A DNA stretch of 64,000 nucleotides from Saccharopolyspora thermophila (GTDB lineage: Bacteria > Actinomycetota > Actinomycetes > Mycobacteriales > Pseudonocardiaceae): NCBI RefSeq assembly GCF_014646075.1, contig NZ_BMMT01000003.1:248001-312000 (forward strand), in the 5' to 3' direction. The notes under the pieces were generated by a model. The model was not told where the DNA came from and made no database searches. It saw nothing but the letters and a program-made list of their open reading frames with translations. A program made the position numbers and the translations under genes. Shown piece by piece: positions 35,860 through 44,849 of this stretch (position 1 is its first letter; each line of letters starts with the position of its first letter).

Positions 35860-37203
35860 TCAGTCCTGCTTGCGTGGCTTGGGCGGCGGAGCATCACCGA
35901 CCGACGCCGTGCCCGTTTTCGGCTTCGGTGGCGGAGCATCGCCCACCGAGGCCGTGCCGGTCCTGAGCCTGCGCCGCGGGGCTTCCGAGGACGTGCTCGT
36001 CGTCAGCCTCCGCGTCGTCGCACCCGAAGCCGCAGCCGGTTTCGGGTGCAGGGCGTCGTCGATGGACCTGCGCGGGCCCGCCGGTTCCGGCGTCGACGGC
36101 AGGTTGAGGCGCCCCGTACCCGCCGGTTTGGTGGCGGCGGGCTTGTTACCGGCCTGCTTGCGCGGCGGGTCGCCGAGCACGGCCGGGGCCGCGTCCGGGG
36201 GCGTGCCGAACAACTCCTCCGGTCTGGACTTCAGCCGCGAGCTGTTCTTGCGCTCCTGCTCGCCGCCCTGCTGGCCCATGCCGCCCATCATGCCCATCGG
36301 CATCATGCCGCCGTACATACCACCGGCTCCCGCGCCCGCGGCCGCCGCACCGGCCGCCGCGGCACCACCCGCGGCCGCGGCCGGGGGCATCGTCGAGGGC
36401 TCCACAGCCCGCGTGGTCCCACCGGGGGACAGTTCCGGCTGCGGCGCTGTGCCACCGACCCCGGCGGCGCCCGCGCCACCCACGCCGGCAGCACCGCCAC
36501 CACCACCCGCGGTACCACCGCCACCGCTCGCGGCACCGGCGCCTGCCGACGCGGCCTCCGCGGAAGCGGGTGGCGCGGGCGCAGGAGCCGGTGCGGGCGG
36601 CGTGAAGTCCCACGGCTTGTCGGGCATCCGGCGGTCGAACCGGGTGTCGCCGACGTCGCGCCCCGCCCCCAGGTCGTCACACAGCCGCGCAAAGGCCCGA
36701 TAGGTGTCCGCAATGGACTCCGCGAGGTCCGCCGCCGGTTCCGCCAGGTCGAGGAGGTGCCGGCGCGCCCGGTTCGCGCCCTCGGCCGGGGCGAGCAGCG
36801 CCGCGGACACCGAATCAGCCGTGTCCGCCAGCAGATCCCCCAGGTCCTCCAGCTGCAGGCGGATCGCCTCCGCGGTCTCCTCCAGGGCGTCGCCCAGCAC
36901 GCGCATGGTGTCCACCAGGTCGTTGCCCGCGAGACCCACCTGCTGCATGTGGTCGAGGAACGCGTCGGCGTCCGCGCCCTGCCACGCGGAATCGATACCG
37001 CCGAGCTTGCCCTGCACGTCGCCCGCGGCCTTCTCCACGCGCTCGGCACCGCGCCGCCACACCGCCGCGGCCTCGCGCAGCATGTCCTGGTGCCCCACCA
37101 GGTCCGCGAACACCTCGGGCACCACGTCGGAGACGTCGAGGGAGTCCGCGATGCGGGTCAGGTAGTCGAGGTGCTCGGCCACCTCGGAATCGCTGCGCGC
37201 CAT
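35860..37203 (-). CDS. WXG-type ESX cargo candidate with Met/Gly tail
   Basis: This is a 447-aa protein. The N-terminal helical domain (about 1-190) has a WXG turn (IDSAWQGADADAFL, W74-G76). A Pro/Ala/Gly-rich linker leads to a Met/Gly stretch ending QQGGEQERKNSS (about 305-320), then EELFG...VLGD and a basic, Pro-rich C-terminus with two TGTASVGDAPPPKP units. It has no signal peptide. It starts 2 nt after the stop of the EspC-like gene and lies between mycP and eccB. The tail matches the 901-aa protein near glmM, so the two are likely related substrates. The exact function is unknown. Confidence 0.8.
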   Translation of the reverse strand: MARSDSEVAEHLDYLTRIADSLDVSDVVPEVFADLVGHQDMLREAAAVWRRGAERVEKAAGDVQGKLGGIDSAWQGADADAFLDHMQQVGLAGNDLVDTMRVLGDALEETAEAIRLQLEDLGDLLADTADSVSAALLAPAEGANRARRHLLDLAEPAADLAESIADTYRAFARLCDDLGAGRDVGDTRFDRRMPDKPWDFTPPAPAPAPAPPASAEAASAGAGAASGGGGTAGGGGGAAGVGGAGAAGVGGTAPQPELSPGGTTRAVEPSTMPPAAAAGGAAAAGAAAAGAGAGGMYGGMMPMGMMGGMGQQGGEQERKNSSRLKSRPEELFGTPPDAAPAVLGDPPRKQAGNKPAATKPAGTGRLNLPSTPEPAGPRRSIDDALHPKPAAASGATTRRLTTSTSSEAPRRRLRTGTASVGDAPPPKPKTGTASVGDAPPPKPRKQD

Positions 37204-37205
37204 GC

Positions 37206-37520
37206 TCACCCCTCCTGCTTCCGGGCCAGCTGGCTGGCGCTGTCGTCGTCGCCCCCGGCGTGGAACTCCACAACCTGCCTCAGCTCGTCACCGGCGCTGG
37301 TCAACGTCTCCCCGGCGCGGCGGTGCTGGTCCAGCAGCAGCGTGCAGAGCCGCTGGTAGGACTCGGCCGCACCCACCTGGCGGCCGACCTCCCCGAACGC
37401 CTCCGGCGTGAGCTGCGCGGCCAACAAGGGCTGCTGCGCAGCGGAAATCTCCTCACCGGCCAACCGCACCTCGCGCGCGTAGGCGGCCAACCACTCGGTA
37501 TCGACCCGGATCCCCGACAT
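37206..37520 (-). CDS. EspC-like ESX secretion-associated protein
   Basis: This 104-aa two-helix protein resembles the EspC/DUF2580 family: MSGIRVDTEWLAAYAREVR, then LTPEAFGEVGRQVGAAESYQRLCTLLLDQHRRAGETL. The ATG follows GGGAGG. It is coupled to the downstream 447-aa WXG-type gene (2-nt gap), mirroring the 102-aa/901-aa pair. Unlike that pair, no clear YxxxD/E motif is visible here. It probably acts as the secretion partner of the large protein. Confidence 0.78.
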   Translation of the reverse strand: MSGIRVDTEWLAAYAREVRLAGEEISAAQQPLLAAQLTPEAFGEVGRQVGAAESYQRLCTLLLDQHRRAGETLTSAGDELRQVVEFHAGGDDDSASQLARKQEG

Positions 37521-37551
37521 CGAGCACCTCCCACTTCGGTCGCTCTCAAGA

Positions 37552-37596
37552 CGATCCGCCCGCAGCGTCACGTCACCGTGCGCTGCGGGCGGATCG
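37552..37596 (-). terminator. eccB terminator
   Basis: Perfect 16-bp arms CGATCCGCCCGCAGCG and CGCTGCGGGCGGATCG with a 13-nt loop lie between eccB and the EspC-like gene. They would limit readthrough into the cargo module. Confidence 0.8.
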
Positions 37597-37637
37597 CTTG
37601 CTCCTCGGACGTTGGAGCCGGCCTGTTCGGTTCCCGG

Positions 37638-39218
37638 TCAGCGGCCGGCCTGGGCGACCTGCTGCTGTTGCTGCGGCTTCGGCGGCTGGCGGTTCACTCC
37701 GCCCGGCCCCACCGGCACCGAGTCGTAGGTGATGCTCGCATTCGCCGGGTCGAGGAAGTCGCCCTTGGGCAGCGTCCGCATCAGCCACGCCGGACCCGCC
37801 TTGATGTCCAGGGCACCGCCGATGACACCGAGGCCCTGCGCGGTGGCCACGTCCTTGATGCCGTACTGCACACCCTGGTCGGACACCAGGAAGATCGGCC
37901 CGCTGTCCGCACCGGCCTCGTTCGCGGCGCCGCGCACCACGGCCGCCTTGCCCGCCGGCATGTAGTAGTAGTCGACCTTCGGACCCGGGCCGTCGAACTG
38001 GGCCAGCTTCACCGGCGCCTTCGCGGCCGGTGAGCCCTTGTGCAGCGTCACCGTGATGTTCTGGTCACCCAGCACGTTCTTCCAGCTCAGGCACGAGGTG
38101 TCGGACTGCTGGAAGGACACCGGAGTGGGCACCGCCATCGGGAAGTTCGACAGGTCGAGCTTCTCCTCTGCTTCCGGCGCGTCGGTCACCGCACCGGTCG
38201 CGTTCGGGATGTCGCGGCTGTTGTTCTTGTCCGCGTGCAGCACGGCCGCGGCACCCTCGTTGATCTTCTGCTTTCCATCCTGCAGCAGCAGGAAGAACTC
38301 GTCGGGCTGGCCCGGCACGGTCCGCCGCACCACGTCACCGACCTGTCGGTTGGGCATGTAGGACAACCGGTCGCCCCGGCCATCGATGTCCGGCACCACC
38401 AGGTCCGGCACGGACGGGATCGCGTTGAGCATGTTGGTGCTGATCGTGCGCGGCGTCGCGCCCCGCAGCCCGAACATGTCCAGCACCGCGCCCTCGGACC
38501 GCCGCACCTTCGCCTTCACGGCGCGGGTGTGCGGGCGGCCCGGCAGGTTCTCCACCCGGTAGACGAGGTACTCGTCACCGGAGGTCTGGTCCCTGACGTA
38601 CAGCGACTGGTTCGGCGCGAGCTCGGTGCCGTGGTTGCCGTCACCACCGATCACCGTGGTCTCCACCTTCGTCGCGGCCTCCACCCGGGCGGAGTTGAGG
38701 GAGTTCCGGACCAGGCCCACGTCGCAGATCGCCCACGACGGCTCCGCCGGGTTGTCGGCCTTCGGCAGGTAGGTGGGCGCGTTCACCAGACCCGTCAGCG
38801 AACCGCGCGGGAAGTCCGCGAGGGCCGCCTCCTTGACGATCGTCGGCTCCACCGATCCACCGCCCTGACCGCCGCCCTGCGCCATCACCAGCAGCTTCGC
38901 CGACGCGAGGTTGAGCATCGGGATGAGCCGCTTCTGCGCCTGCTGGTCGGAGGTGACGACGTAGACGGCGCCGCTTTCCTTGGCGATCACGATCGATCCC
39001 GGTTCGGGCACCGTTCCCCTGCCGCCGAACAGACCCCAGACCAGGAATCCGATCATGCCGACGGCCGCGAGCACCGCACCCGCGATGGTGGCCCGCTTGT
39101 GCGCACCCATCGGATCGTGGAGCATCACCGCGTCTTTGCGCACCAGCGCCGATTCCATCCGGCGCAACACGAAGCGATACGCCTGGACCTGTGACTTGGT
39201 TGTGGGTGTTGATGCCAT
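37638..39218 (-). CDS. eccB: Type VII secretion protein EccB
   Basis: This 526-aa ESX core protein has a short cytosolic N-terminus (TTKSQVQAYRFVLRRMESALVRKD, the EccB signature), one span (about 46-66, ATIAGAVLAAVGMIGFLVWGLF) and a large periplasmic domain. In other ESX systems that domain forms a dimer of repeats. YVVTSDQQAQKRLIPMLNLASAKLL and KADNPAEPSWAICDVG are conserved. The C-terminus is Gln/Pro-rich. It is divergent from eccE across 174 nt. Confidence 0.95.
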   Translation of the reverse strand: MASTPTTKSQVQAYRFVLRRMESALVRKDAVMLHDPMGAHKRATIAGAVLAAVGMIGFLVWGLFGGRGTVPEPGSIVIAKESGAVYVVTSDQQAQKRLIPMLNLASAKLLVMAQGGGQGGGSVEPTIVKEAALADFPRGSLTGLVNAPTYLPKADNPAEPSWAICDVGLVRNSLNSARVEAATKVETTVIGGDGNHGTELAPNQSLYVRDQTSGDEYLVYRVENLPGRPHTRAVKAKVRRSEGAVLDMFGLRGATPRTISTNMLNAIPSVPDLVVPDIDGRGDRLSYMPNRQVGDVVRRTVPGQPDEFFLLLQDGKQKINEGAAAVLHADKNNSRDIPNATGAVTDAPEAEEKLDLSNFPMAVPTPVSFQQSDTSCLSWKNVLGDQNITVTLHKGSPAAKAPVKLAQFDGPGPKVDYYYMPAGKAAVVRGAANEAGADSGPIFLVSDQGVQYGIKDVATAQGLGVIGGALDIKAGPAWLMRTLPKGDFLDPANASITYDSVPVGPGGVNRQPPKPQQQQQVAQAGR

Positions 39219-39256
39219 TCTTCGCCTACAGCTCTCCCGTCCGAGGTACGGTTTCG

Positions 39257-39262
39257 CAGGAT
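39257..39262 (-). promoter_or_regulatory. Possible eccB -10 element
   Basis: TATCCT on the minus strand lies 39 nt before eccB. No clear -35 is seen. A plus-strand TATTCT at 39310-39315 could serve eccE. Confidence 0.3.
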
Positions 39263-39392
39263 AGTCGCAGAGAGATACCGAATGGGTGCGGTTCGACCGA
39301 GTCCGTCAGTATTCTCGTCACGCGGCTGACCGAGGAACGCGTCCCAGCGCACCGCGCGCCGCACCTACCTGCGAGGGGGAGAGACCGAACGG

Positions 39393-40700
39393 ATGTCCGT
39401 GACGACACAACATCCGGCCCAGCCGAAAACCCCCGGGCCCGCCAGCCCGCCGCCCCGCGCCCGAATCCGCGCGCGCCGGCGGCGCACCAACGGCGTGACG
39501 CTCGGCGGCATCCCGGCGGCCAACATCGTGCTCATCGAGGTCGGCCTCGCCATCGGCCTGATCCTCTTCCTGGTCAACCAGATGCTGCTGCCGGTCGGCG
39601 CGGGCGTGGCGGTGTTGACGCTCATCATCGCGCTGCTGCGCCGGCGCGGCCGCTGGTTCACCCAGTGGTTCGGGCTGGTGCTGGACTACCGCGGCCGCAA
39701 CCACACCCGGGTGTCGCACCCGGTCAATGTGGACGCCACGGAACCGGCCGAGGACAAGGACGGCGACGGCATCATCGGGCCCGACGAGAACCACCGGGTG
39801 GCGCTGCTGCGGCTGGTCGTCGAGGATCTGGTGGTCGCCCGCACCCAGGACCACGACCGCAACCCGGTCGGCATGGCCTGGCACAACGGCAAGTGGACCG
39901 GGGTGCTGATGGCCGAACCCGCGCCGTCGCTGCTCAACCCGGTTGAGGACACGCCGAACCTGCCGCTGGGCGTGCTGGTTCCGTGCCTGGAGGACCGCGG
40001 CGTGGTGCTCGACGCGATCCAGGTGATCTGGCACTGCTACCCGGGCAGCGCGGCGCTGCCGTCGAACTCGCCCGCACTGAACTCCTACCTCGAGGTCCTC
40101 GGTCGGCTGCCCGCGGCGGCCCGCCGCACCACGTGGATCGCGGTGCGCCTCGACCCGCAGCGCTGCGCCAAGGCGATCGGCGAACGTGGCGGCGGTGTTC
40201 TCGGCGCGCACCGGGCGCTCATCGGCGCCATGTCCCGCGTGCGCAACGCCCTGGAGCAGCGCGGTGTCGTGACCCGGCCGCTGGACCCGGACGAGCTGCT
40301 GCAGGCCGGGATTTCGTCGGCGGAGCTGCACAGCGCGCTCGGTTCGCAACGCCCGGTGGGGCTGAAGGAGCGCTGGGACGGCGTCACCGCCGGCGGTGTC
40401 GGGCACTCCAGCTACGCCATCACCGGCTGGCCGAGCCAGATGAACGACAGCCTCAACGTGCTCACCGGCATCCGCGCGCTGTCCACGAGCATTGCGCTGT
40501 CCATCTCGCCGACGGGCGAGGAGGGCGAGGTCGGGCTGCGCGGCCTGGTGCGGGTCAGCGCCCGCACCCCCGCCGAACTCGACACGGCCGATGAGCGGCT
40601 CAAGGCGATCAGCAGCCGCATCGGGCTGACCCTCACCCCGCTGCGCGGTTCGCAACTGGCCGGTCTTGCGGCGACGCTGCCACTGGGAGGTGCGGCATGA
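39393..40700 (+). CDS. eccE: Type VII secretion protein EccE
   Basis: This is a 435-aa protein with a basic Pro-rich N-terminus, two close N-terminal spans (NIVLIEVGLAIGLILFLVNQ and MLLPVGAGVAVLTLIIALL), then RGRWFTQWFGLVLDYRGR and a cytosolic/peripheral domain. This is the EccE layout. EccE sits at the rim of the ESX membrane complex. The mycobacterial ESX-4 cluster lacks it, so its presence marks the broader actinobacterial ESX-4 form. It overlaps the next gene by 4 nt. Confidence 0.88.
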   Translation: MSVTTQHPAQPKTPGPASPPPRARIRARRRRTNGVTLGGIPAANIVLIEVGLAIGLILFLVNQMLLPVGAGVAVLTLIIALLRRRGRWFTQWFGLVLDYRGRNHTRVSHPVNVDATEPAEDKDGDGIIGPDENHRVALLRLVVEDLVVARTQDHDRNPVGMAWHNGKWTGVLMAEPAPSLLNPVEDTPNLPLGVLVPCLEDRGVVLDAIQVIWHCYPGSAALPSNSPALNSYLEVLGRLPAAARRTTWIAVRLDPQRCAKAIGERGGGVLGAHRALIGAMSRVRNALEQRGVVTRPLDPDELLQAGISSAELHSALGSQRPVGLKERWDGVTAGGVGHSSYAITGWPSQMNDSLNVLTGIRALSTSIALSISPTGEEGEVGLRGLVRVSARTPAELDTADERLKAISSRIGLTLTPLRGSQLAGLAATLPLGGAA

Positions 40701-41428
40701 GCCGAAGCAGGACGATCGACGTGCCCGGCGCCCATGGCCCGGCACCGGAATTCCTCGTCACCGCGGAAACCCTGGACGCCGTCAGCCCGTCCCCGGACCG
40801 CGGCGGTGTGATCATCGGCTCCGACCTGAACGGCCGGGCGCAGGCGGCGTCGATCCTGCGGCCGCATCCGACCCGCATGGTCACCGTCGGCGGCCTGTAC
40901 CTGGCCCGGCAGCTGGCGCTGCGCGCCCTGGCCACCGGCGCCTTCGTGATCGTGGCCACCGGTCGCCCGGCGGCATGGAAGATGCTGGAGCGCGCGGCCG
41001 GGCAGACCCCGGACGGCAAGCCGGTCCCCCTGATGCAGATCCGTCGGCTCACCCAGTTCGACCTCCCGATGTCCACTGAGGACACCCCGCTGCTGATGGT
41101 GCACGACGGCGGCGCCGTGCCGCAGGAGCTGTTCCCGCCGCGGGCCCCGTGGCAGACCACCATGTACGTGCTACCCTACCTGCACCCGCAGGTCAGCAGC
41201 GGCACGGCGGCGAACACGGCGGACCTGGTCCTGCTACAGCGCCTCCCGCTGAACCAGGCCCAACTCGCCCAGCGCATCTGGAGCCTGCACGGCCACCAGG
41301 TCCAGCAGCTGACCCAGCTGGCGGACGACGGCGTGGTGGCCCTGGGCAACATGAGCTGGAAGACGATCCGCCTGGTGACCAAGCACAAGGAGATGGAAAT
41401 CCTCGGCCCCATCCGCCGAGGAGACTGA
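40697..41428 (+). CDS. Conserved ESX-linked protein downstream of EccE
   Basis: This 243-aa soluble protein is translationally coupled to eccE (ATGA overlap). It begins MSRSRTIDVPGAHGPAPEF and contains GGVIIGSDLNGRAQAASILRP, MVTVGGLYLARQLALRALA, FVIVATGRPAAWKMLE and PLLMVHDGGAVPQELF. No Walker motif or signal peptide is seen. The alternation of beta-strands and Gly-rich turns suggests a Rossmann-like or FHA-like fold, which I cannot confirm. Constant linkage to eccE suggests a role in the translocon or its regulation. Confidence 0.75.
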   Translation: MSRSRTIDVPGAHGPAPEFLVTAETLDAVSPSPDRGGVIIGSDLNGRAQAASILRPHPTRMVTVGGLYLARQLALRALATGAFVIVATGRPAAWKMLERAAGQTPDGKPVPLMQIRRLTQFDLPMSTEDTPLLMVHDGGAVPQELFPPRAPWQTTMYVLPYLHPQVSSGTAANTADLVLLQRLPLNQAQLAQRIWSLHGHQVQQLTQLADDGVVALGNMSWKTIRLVTKHKEMEILGPIRRGD

Positions 41429-41445
41429 CCCTCCCCGCAGACATG

Positions 41446-41478
41446 CCGAAGCCCCGGCCCAACCGGCCGGGGCTTCGG
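41446..41478. terminator. Bidirectional terminator between ESX locus and truA
   Basis: Perfect 14-bp arms CCGAAGCCCCGGCC and GGCCGGGGCTTCGG with a 5-nt loop separate convergent genes. Confidence 0.88.
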
Positions 41479-41519
41479 TGTCTGTGCCCTCGGACGAGCG
41501 AGGTTCGGATGCCGCTGGG

Positions 41520-42401
41520 TCAGGGGAGGGTGCGGACGGCTCTGGTCTGGGCTGCCCGGGATGCGAGGTCCTCGTCCGACGGGTAGTCGATCGCCGTCAG
41601 GGTCAGGCCGTGCGGGGGAGCCACCGCCGTGGTCCGCGTGGCTCCCCGCAGGAGTTCCGCCGGCCACGGCGGGGTTCTGCGGCCGTCTCCGACCATCAGC
41701 AACGTGCCCACCAGGCTGCGCACCATCGAGTGGCAGAACGCGTCCGCCGTCACGCTCGCGACGACCAGGTGCTCGGACACCCGCTCCCACGTGAAGCGCT
41801 GCAGCTCCCGCACCGTCGTGGCGCCGTCGCGCGGCTTGCAGTACGCCGCGAAGTCGTTGAGACCCACCAGTTCCCGGGCGGCCTCGTTGAGCGCCTCCAC
41901 GTCCAGCGGGCGGTTCCAGGCCAGTGTGTCGCGGCGCCGCAGCGGGTCAACGCCCCACGGCGCGTCCGACACCTGGTAGCGGTAGTGCCGCCGCAGCGCC
42001 GAGAACCTGGCGTCGAACCCGGGGGGCGCCACCCGCGCGCCCAGCACGCGCACGTCCGGCGGCAGGATGCGATTCCACCGGTGCACCATCCGCTCCAGGT
42101 CCGGAATCCCTCGCTCGTCGACGGGGAGCCGCCCTCCGGCAGCCGGATCCAGGGGCTCCACGTCGACGTGCACGACCTGGCCCGAGGCGTGCACCCCGGC
42201 ATCGGTGCGCCCGGCCACCACGACCGGCCGCGGCACCGAACGGCCCGGGGGCTGCTTGGCCAGCGCGTCCTCCAGCAGACCCTGCACGGTACGCAGACCG
42301 GGTTGCTTGGCCCAACCGGAGAAGTCCGTGCCGTCGTAGGACAGGTCCAGGCGTAGACGGACAAGCCCGCCCTCCCCTGCGGGAGTGGCGGGCTCGTCCA
42401 C
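41520..42401 (-). CDS. truA: tRNA pseudouridine synthase A
   Basis: This 293-aa enzyme forms pseudouridine at tRNA positions 38-40. The catalytic aspartate is in VAGRTDAGVHASGQ. LDLSYDGTDFSGWAKQPG and FCHSMVRSLVGTLLMVGDGR are family motifs. The only reasonable start is a GTG 17 nt after the rplQ stop. There is no good ribosome-binding site, and a strong hairpin overlaps codons about 3-13. It matches the rplQ-truA order of Rv3456c-Rv3455c. Confidence 0.93.
   Translation of the reverse strand: MDEPATPAGEGGLVRLRLDLSYDGTDFSGWAKQPGLRTVQGLLEDALAKQPPGRSVPRPVVVAGRTDAGVHASGQVVHVDVEPLDPAAGGRLPVDERGIPDLERMVHRWNRILPPDVRVLGARVAPPGFDARFSALRRHYRYQVSDAPWGVDPLRRRDTLAWNRPLDVEALNEAARELVGLNDFAAYCKPRDGATTVRELQRFTWERVSEHLVVASVTADAFCHSMVRSLVGTLLMVGDGRRTPPWPAELLRGATRTTAVAPPHGLTLTAIDYPSDEDLASRAAQTRAVRTLP
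42364..42393 (-). terminator. Hairpin at the rplQ/truA junction
   Basis: On the minus strand AGCCCGCC-A-CTCCC pairs with GGGAG-GGCGGGCT around a short loop, inside the truA 5' coding region. It may terminate the rpoA-rplQ transcript or limit truA translation. Confidence 0.5.
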
Positions 42402-42418
42402 GGCAGCACTGCTTCGAA

Positions 42419-42946
42419 TCAGGACTCGTCCTTCTTCTCGGCGGCGGTGTCCTCGGCCTTGGCCTCGGCGGCCGGTGCCTCGGTCTCCTGAGCCTCGGTG
42501 GCCTCGGCCTTCGGGGCCTCCGGCTCGGCCTTCGGCTCGTCCTTGGCGAACTTCGTGCCGCGAGCGGCCTCGGCCTCGGCGGTGACGGTCTTCTCCGTCA
42601 CCAGCGCGATGACGGCCATCTTCGCGTTGTCACCCTTGCGCGGCATCGTCTTGATGATGCGGGTGTAACCGCCGTTGCGGTCGGCGAAGAACGGGCCGAT
42701 CTCGGCGAAGAGCTTGTGCACGACATCCTTGTCGCGGATGGTCTTCATGACCTGGCGACGGTTGTGCAGGTCGCCCTTCTTGGCCTTGGTGATCAGCCGC
42801 TCGGCGAGCGGCCGCAGCCGCTTCGCCTTCGCCTCGGTCGTGGTGATCCGGCCGTGCTCGAACAGCGAGGTGGCCAGGTTGGCCAGAATGAGCCGCTCGT
42901 GCGCCGGCGACCCGCCGAGACGCGGACCCTTGGTCGGGGTGGGCAT
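42419..42946 (-). CDS. rplQ: 50S ribosomal protein L17
   Basis: This is a 175-aa L17. The core (about 1-118) includes [25 protein letters not shown] and [23 protein letters not shown] Glu/Ala-rich acidic tail of about 55 residues follows, as in other actinobacteria. It is separated from rpoA by 48 nt and cotranscribed with it. Confidence 0.96.
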   Translation of the reverse strand: MPTPTKGPRLGGSPAHERLILANLATSLFEHGRITTTEAKAKRLRPLAERLITKAKKGDLHNRRQVMKTIRDKDVVHKLFAEIGPFFADRNGGYTRIIKTMPRKGDNAKMAVIALVTEKTVTAEAEAARGTKFAKDEPKAEPEAPKAEATEAQETEAPAAEAKAEDTAAEKKDES

Positions 42947-42994
42947 CGGTTGCTCCTCTCAGGGCGCGCCGGTGACCCCGGACGCGCAACACAG

Positions 42995-44071
42995 CTACAG
43001 CTGCTCTGTCTCCGCGTAGTCCTGACCGTCGTCGTAGCCGTTGTCCTGCCCGACCGTGCCGACGGTGCTGGTCGGCTCGGCCGGCCAACCCTCGGTCGGG
43101 TACTCGGCCGCGGCGGCGGACGGGTCGAAACCGGGCGGGCTGTCCTTGAGCGCAAGACCAAGACCGGCCAGCTTCATCTTGACCTCGTCGATGGACTTCG
43201 CACCGAAGTTGCGGATGTCCAGCAGGTCCGCCTCGCTGCGCGAAACCAGCTCACCGACGGTGTGGATGCCCTCCCGCTTGAGGCAGTTGTAGGAGCGCAC
43301 CGTCAGGTCGAGGTCCTCGATCGGCATCGCGTAGGCCGCGATGGTGTCAGCCTCGGCCGGCGACGGACCGATCTCGATGCCCTCGGCGTCGACGTTGAGC
43401 TCGCGGGCGAGCCCGAACAGCTCGACGAGGGTGCGACCGGCCGAAGCCACCGCGTCCCGCGGGGTGATCGACGGCTTGGTCTCCACGTCGAGGATCAGCT
43501 TGTCGAAGTCCGTCCGCTGCTCGACACGGGTCGCCTCGACCTTGTAGGTCACCTTCAGCACCGGGGAGTAGATCGAGTCCACCGGGATGCGGCCGATCTC
43601 GGCACCGGTCTGCTTGTTCTGCATCGCGGGGACGTAGCCACGACCACGCTCGACGACGAGCTCGATCTCCAGCTTGCCCTTCGCGTTGAGGGTGGCGATG
43701 TGCAGGTCGGGGTTGTGCACCGTGACACCGGCCGGCGGCACGATGTCAGCGGCGGTGACCTCGCCAGGACCCTGCTTGCGCAGGTACATCGTCACCGGCT
43801 CGTCCTCCTCGGAGCTGACGACCAGCTCCTTGATGTTCAGGATGACGTCGGTGACGTCCTCCTTCACACCCGGAATCGTGGTGAACTCGTGCAGCACACC
43901 GTCGATGCGCAGGCTGGTGACCGCCGCCCCCGGGATGGACGAGAGCAGGGTGCGGCGCAGCGAGTTCCCGAGGGTGTAGCCGAAGCCCGGCTCCAGCGGC
44001 TCGATGACGAACCGGGAGCGGGTCTCCGACACCGTCTCTTCGGACAGTGTGGGTCGCTGGGAGATGAGCAC
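42995..44071 (-). CDS. rpoA: DNA-directed RNA polymerase alpha subunit
   Basis: This 358-aa protein has an N-terminal dimerisation domain ([30 protein letters not shown]) and a C-terminal DNA/activator-binding domain ([44 protein letters not shown]). The C-terminal tail is acidic. A GTG start is used. It is in the alpha cluster after rpsM-rpsK-rpsD. Confidence 0.97.
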   Translation of the reverse strand: MLISQRPTLSEETVSETRSRFVIEPLEPGFGYTLGNSLRRTLLSSIPGAAVTSLRIDGVLHEFTTIPGVKEDVTDVILNIKELVVSSEEDEPVTMYLRKQGPGEVTAADIVPPAGVTVHNPDLHIATLNAKGKLEIELVVERGRGYVPAMQNKQTGAEIGRIPVDSIYSPVLKVTYKVEATRVEQRTDFDKLILDVETKPSITPRDAVASAGRTLVELFGLARELNVDAEGIEIGPSPAEADTIAAYAMPIEDLDLTVRSYNCLKREGIHTVGELVSRSEADLLDIRNFGAKSIDEVKMKLAGLGLALKDSPPGFDPSAAAAEYPTEGWPAEPTSTVGTVGQDNGYDDGQDYAETEQL

Positions 44072-44123
44072 TGGACTTTCCTTTCCTCACGGCGCCCGCC
44101 ATTTGACGCCGACGGAATGGCGT

Positions 44124-44142
44124 GCCCGCGAAGGTCGCGGGC
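44124..44142 (-). promoter_or_regulatory. Leader hairpin between rpsD and rpoA
   Basis: 8-bp arms GCCCGCGA and TCGCGGGC with a 3-nt loop lie in the 145-nt rpsD-rpoA gap. They could attenuate or stabilise the message; the gap is long for this cluster. Confidence 0.4.
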
Positions 44143-44216
44143 GGGCGGCGGATTCCGGTACCGCCACCGGTAGCGGCGAGCCGCCGACGGCCGCGGACGG
44201 CCGCCGGCGGGACGCG

Positions 44217-44822
44217 TCACTTCGAGTAGAGCTCGACGATGAGCTGCTCGGTGACCGGGGTGTCGATCTGCGCGCGCTCCGGGCGCTGGTGCACCAGGAT
44301 CCGCAGGTTGGAGGGCACGACCTGCAGCCAGGCCGGAACCGGCCGCTCGCCCAGGGTCTCCTTGGCGATGATGAACGGCGTGGTGTTCAGCGACTTCGGC
44401 CGGACGTCGATGATGTCCCACTTCGAGACCTGGAAGCTGGGGACGTTCACCTTCTTGCCGTTGACCAGGAAGTGGCCGTGGCTGACCAGCTGCCGCGCCA
44501 TGCGGCGGGTGCGGGCCAGGCCGGCGCGGTACACGACGTTGTCCAGCCGGCACTCCAGCAGCTGCAGCAGGTTGTCACCCGTCTTGCCCGGCCGCCGGTT
44601 GGCTTCCTCGTAGTAGTTCGAGAACTGCCGCTCCAGCACGCCGTAGGTGAACTTCGCCTTCTGCTTCTCCTGGAGCTGCAGCAGGTACTCGGTTTCCTTG
44701 ACGCGGGCGCGGCCGTGCTGCCCCGGCGGGTACGGACGGCGCTCGAACGCCTGGTCGCCGCCGACGAGGTCAACCTTCAGCCGGCGGGACTTGCGGGTCG
44801 CGGGACCGGTGTAACGAGCCAT
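44217..44822 (-). CDS. rpsD: 30S ribosomal protein S4
   Basis: This is a 201-aa S4. It has an [10 protein letters not shown]...[29 protein letters not shown]-terminus without the zinc cysteines (C- form). The S4 RNA-binding domain is [34 protein letters not shown]. It is an early 16S binder. In many bacteria S4 represses the alpha operon. Confidence 0.97.
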   Translation of the reverse strand: MARYTGPATRKSRRLKVDLVGGDQAFERRPYPPGQHGRARVKETEYLLQLQEKQKAKFTYGVLERQFSNYYEEANRRPGKTGDNLLQLLECRLDNVVYRAGLARTRRMARQLVSHGHFLVNGKKVNVPSFQVSKWDIIDVRPKSLNTTPFIIAKETLGERPVPAWLQVVPSNLRILVHQRPERAQIDTPVTEQLIVELYSK

Positions 44823-44849
44823 TGTTGTTCCCTCACTCCTTCCCGCGGC

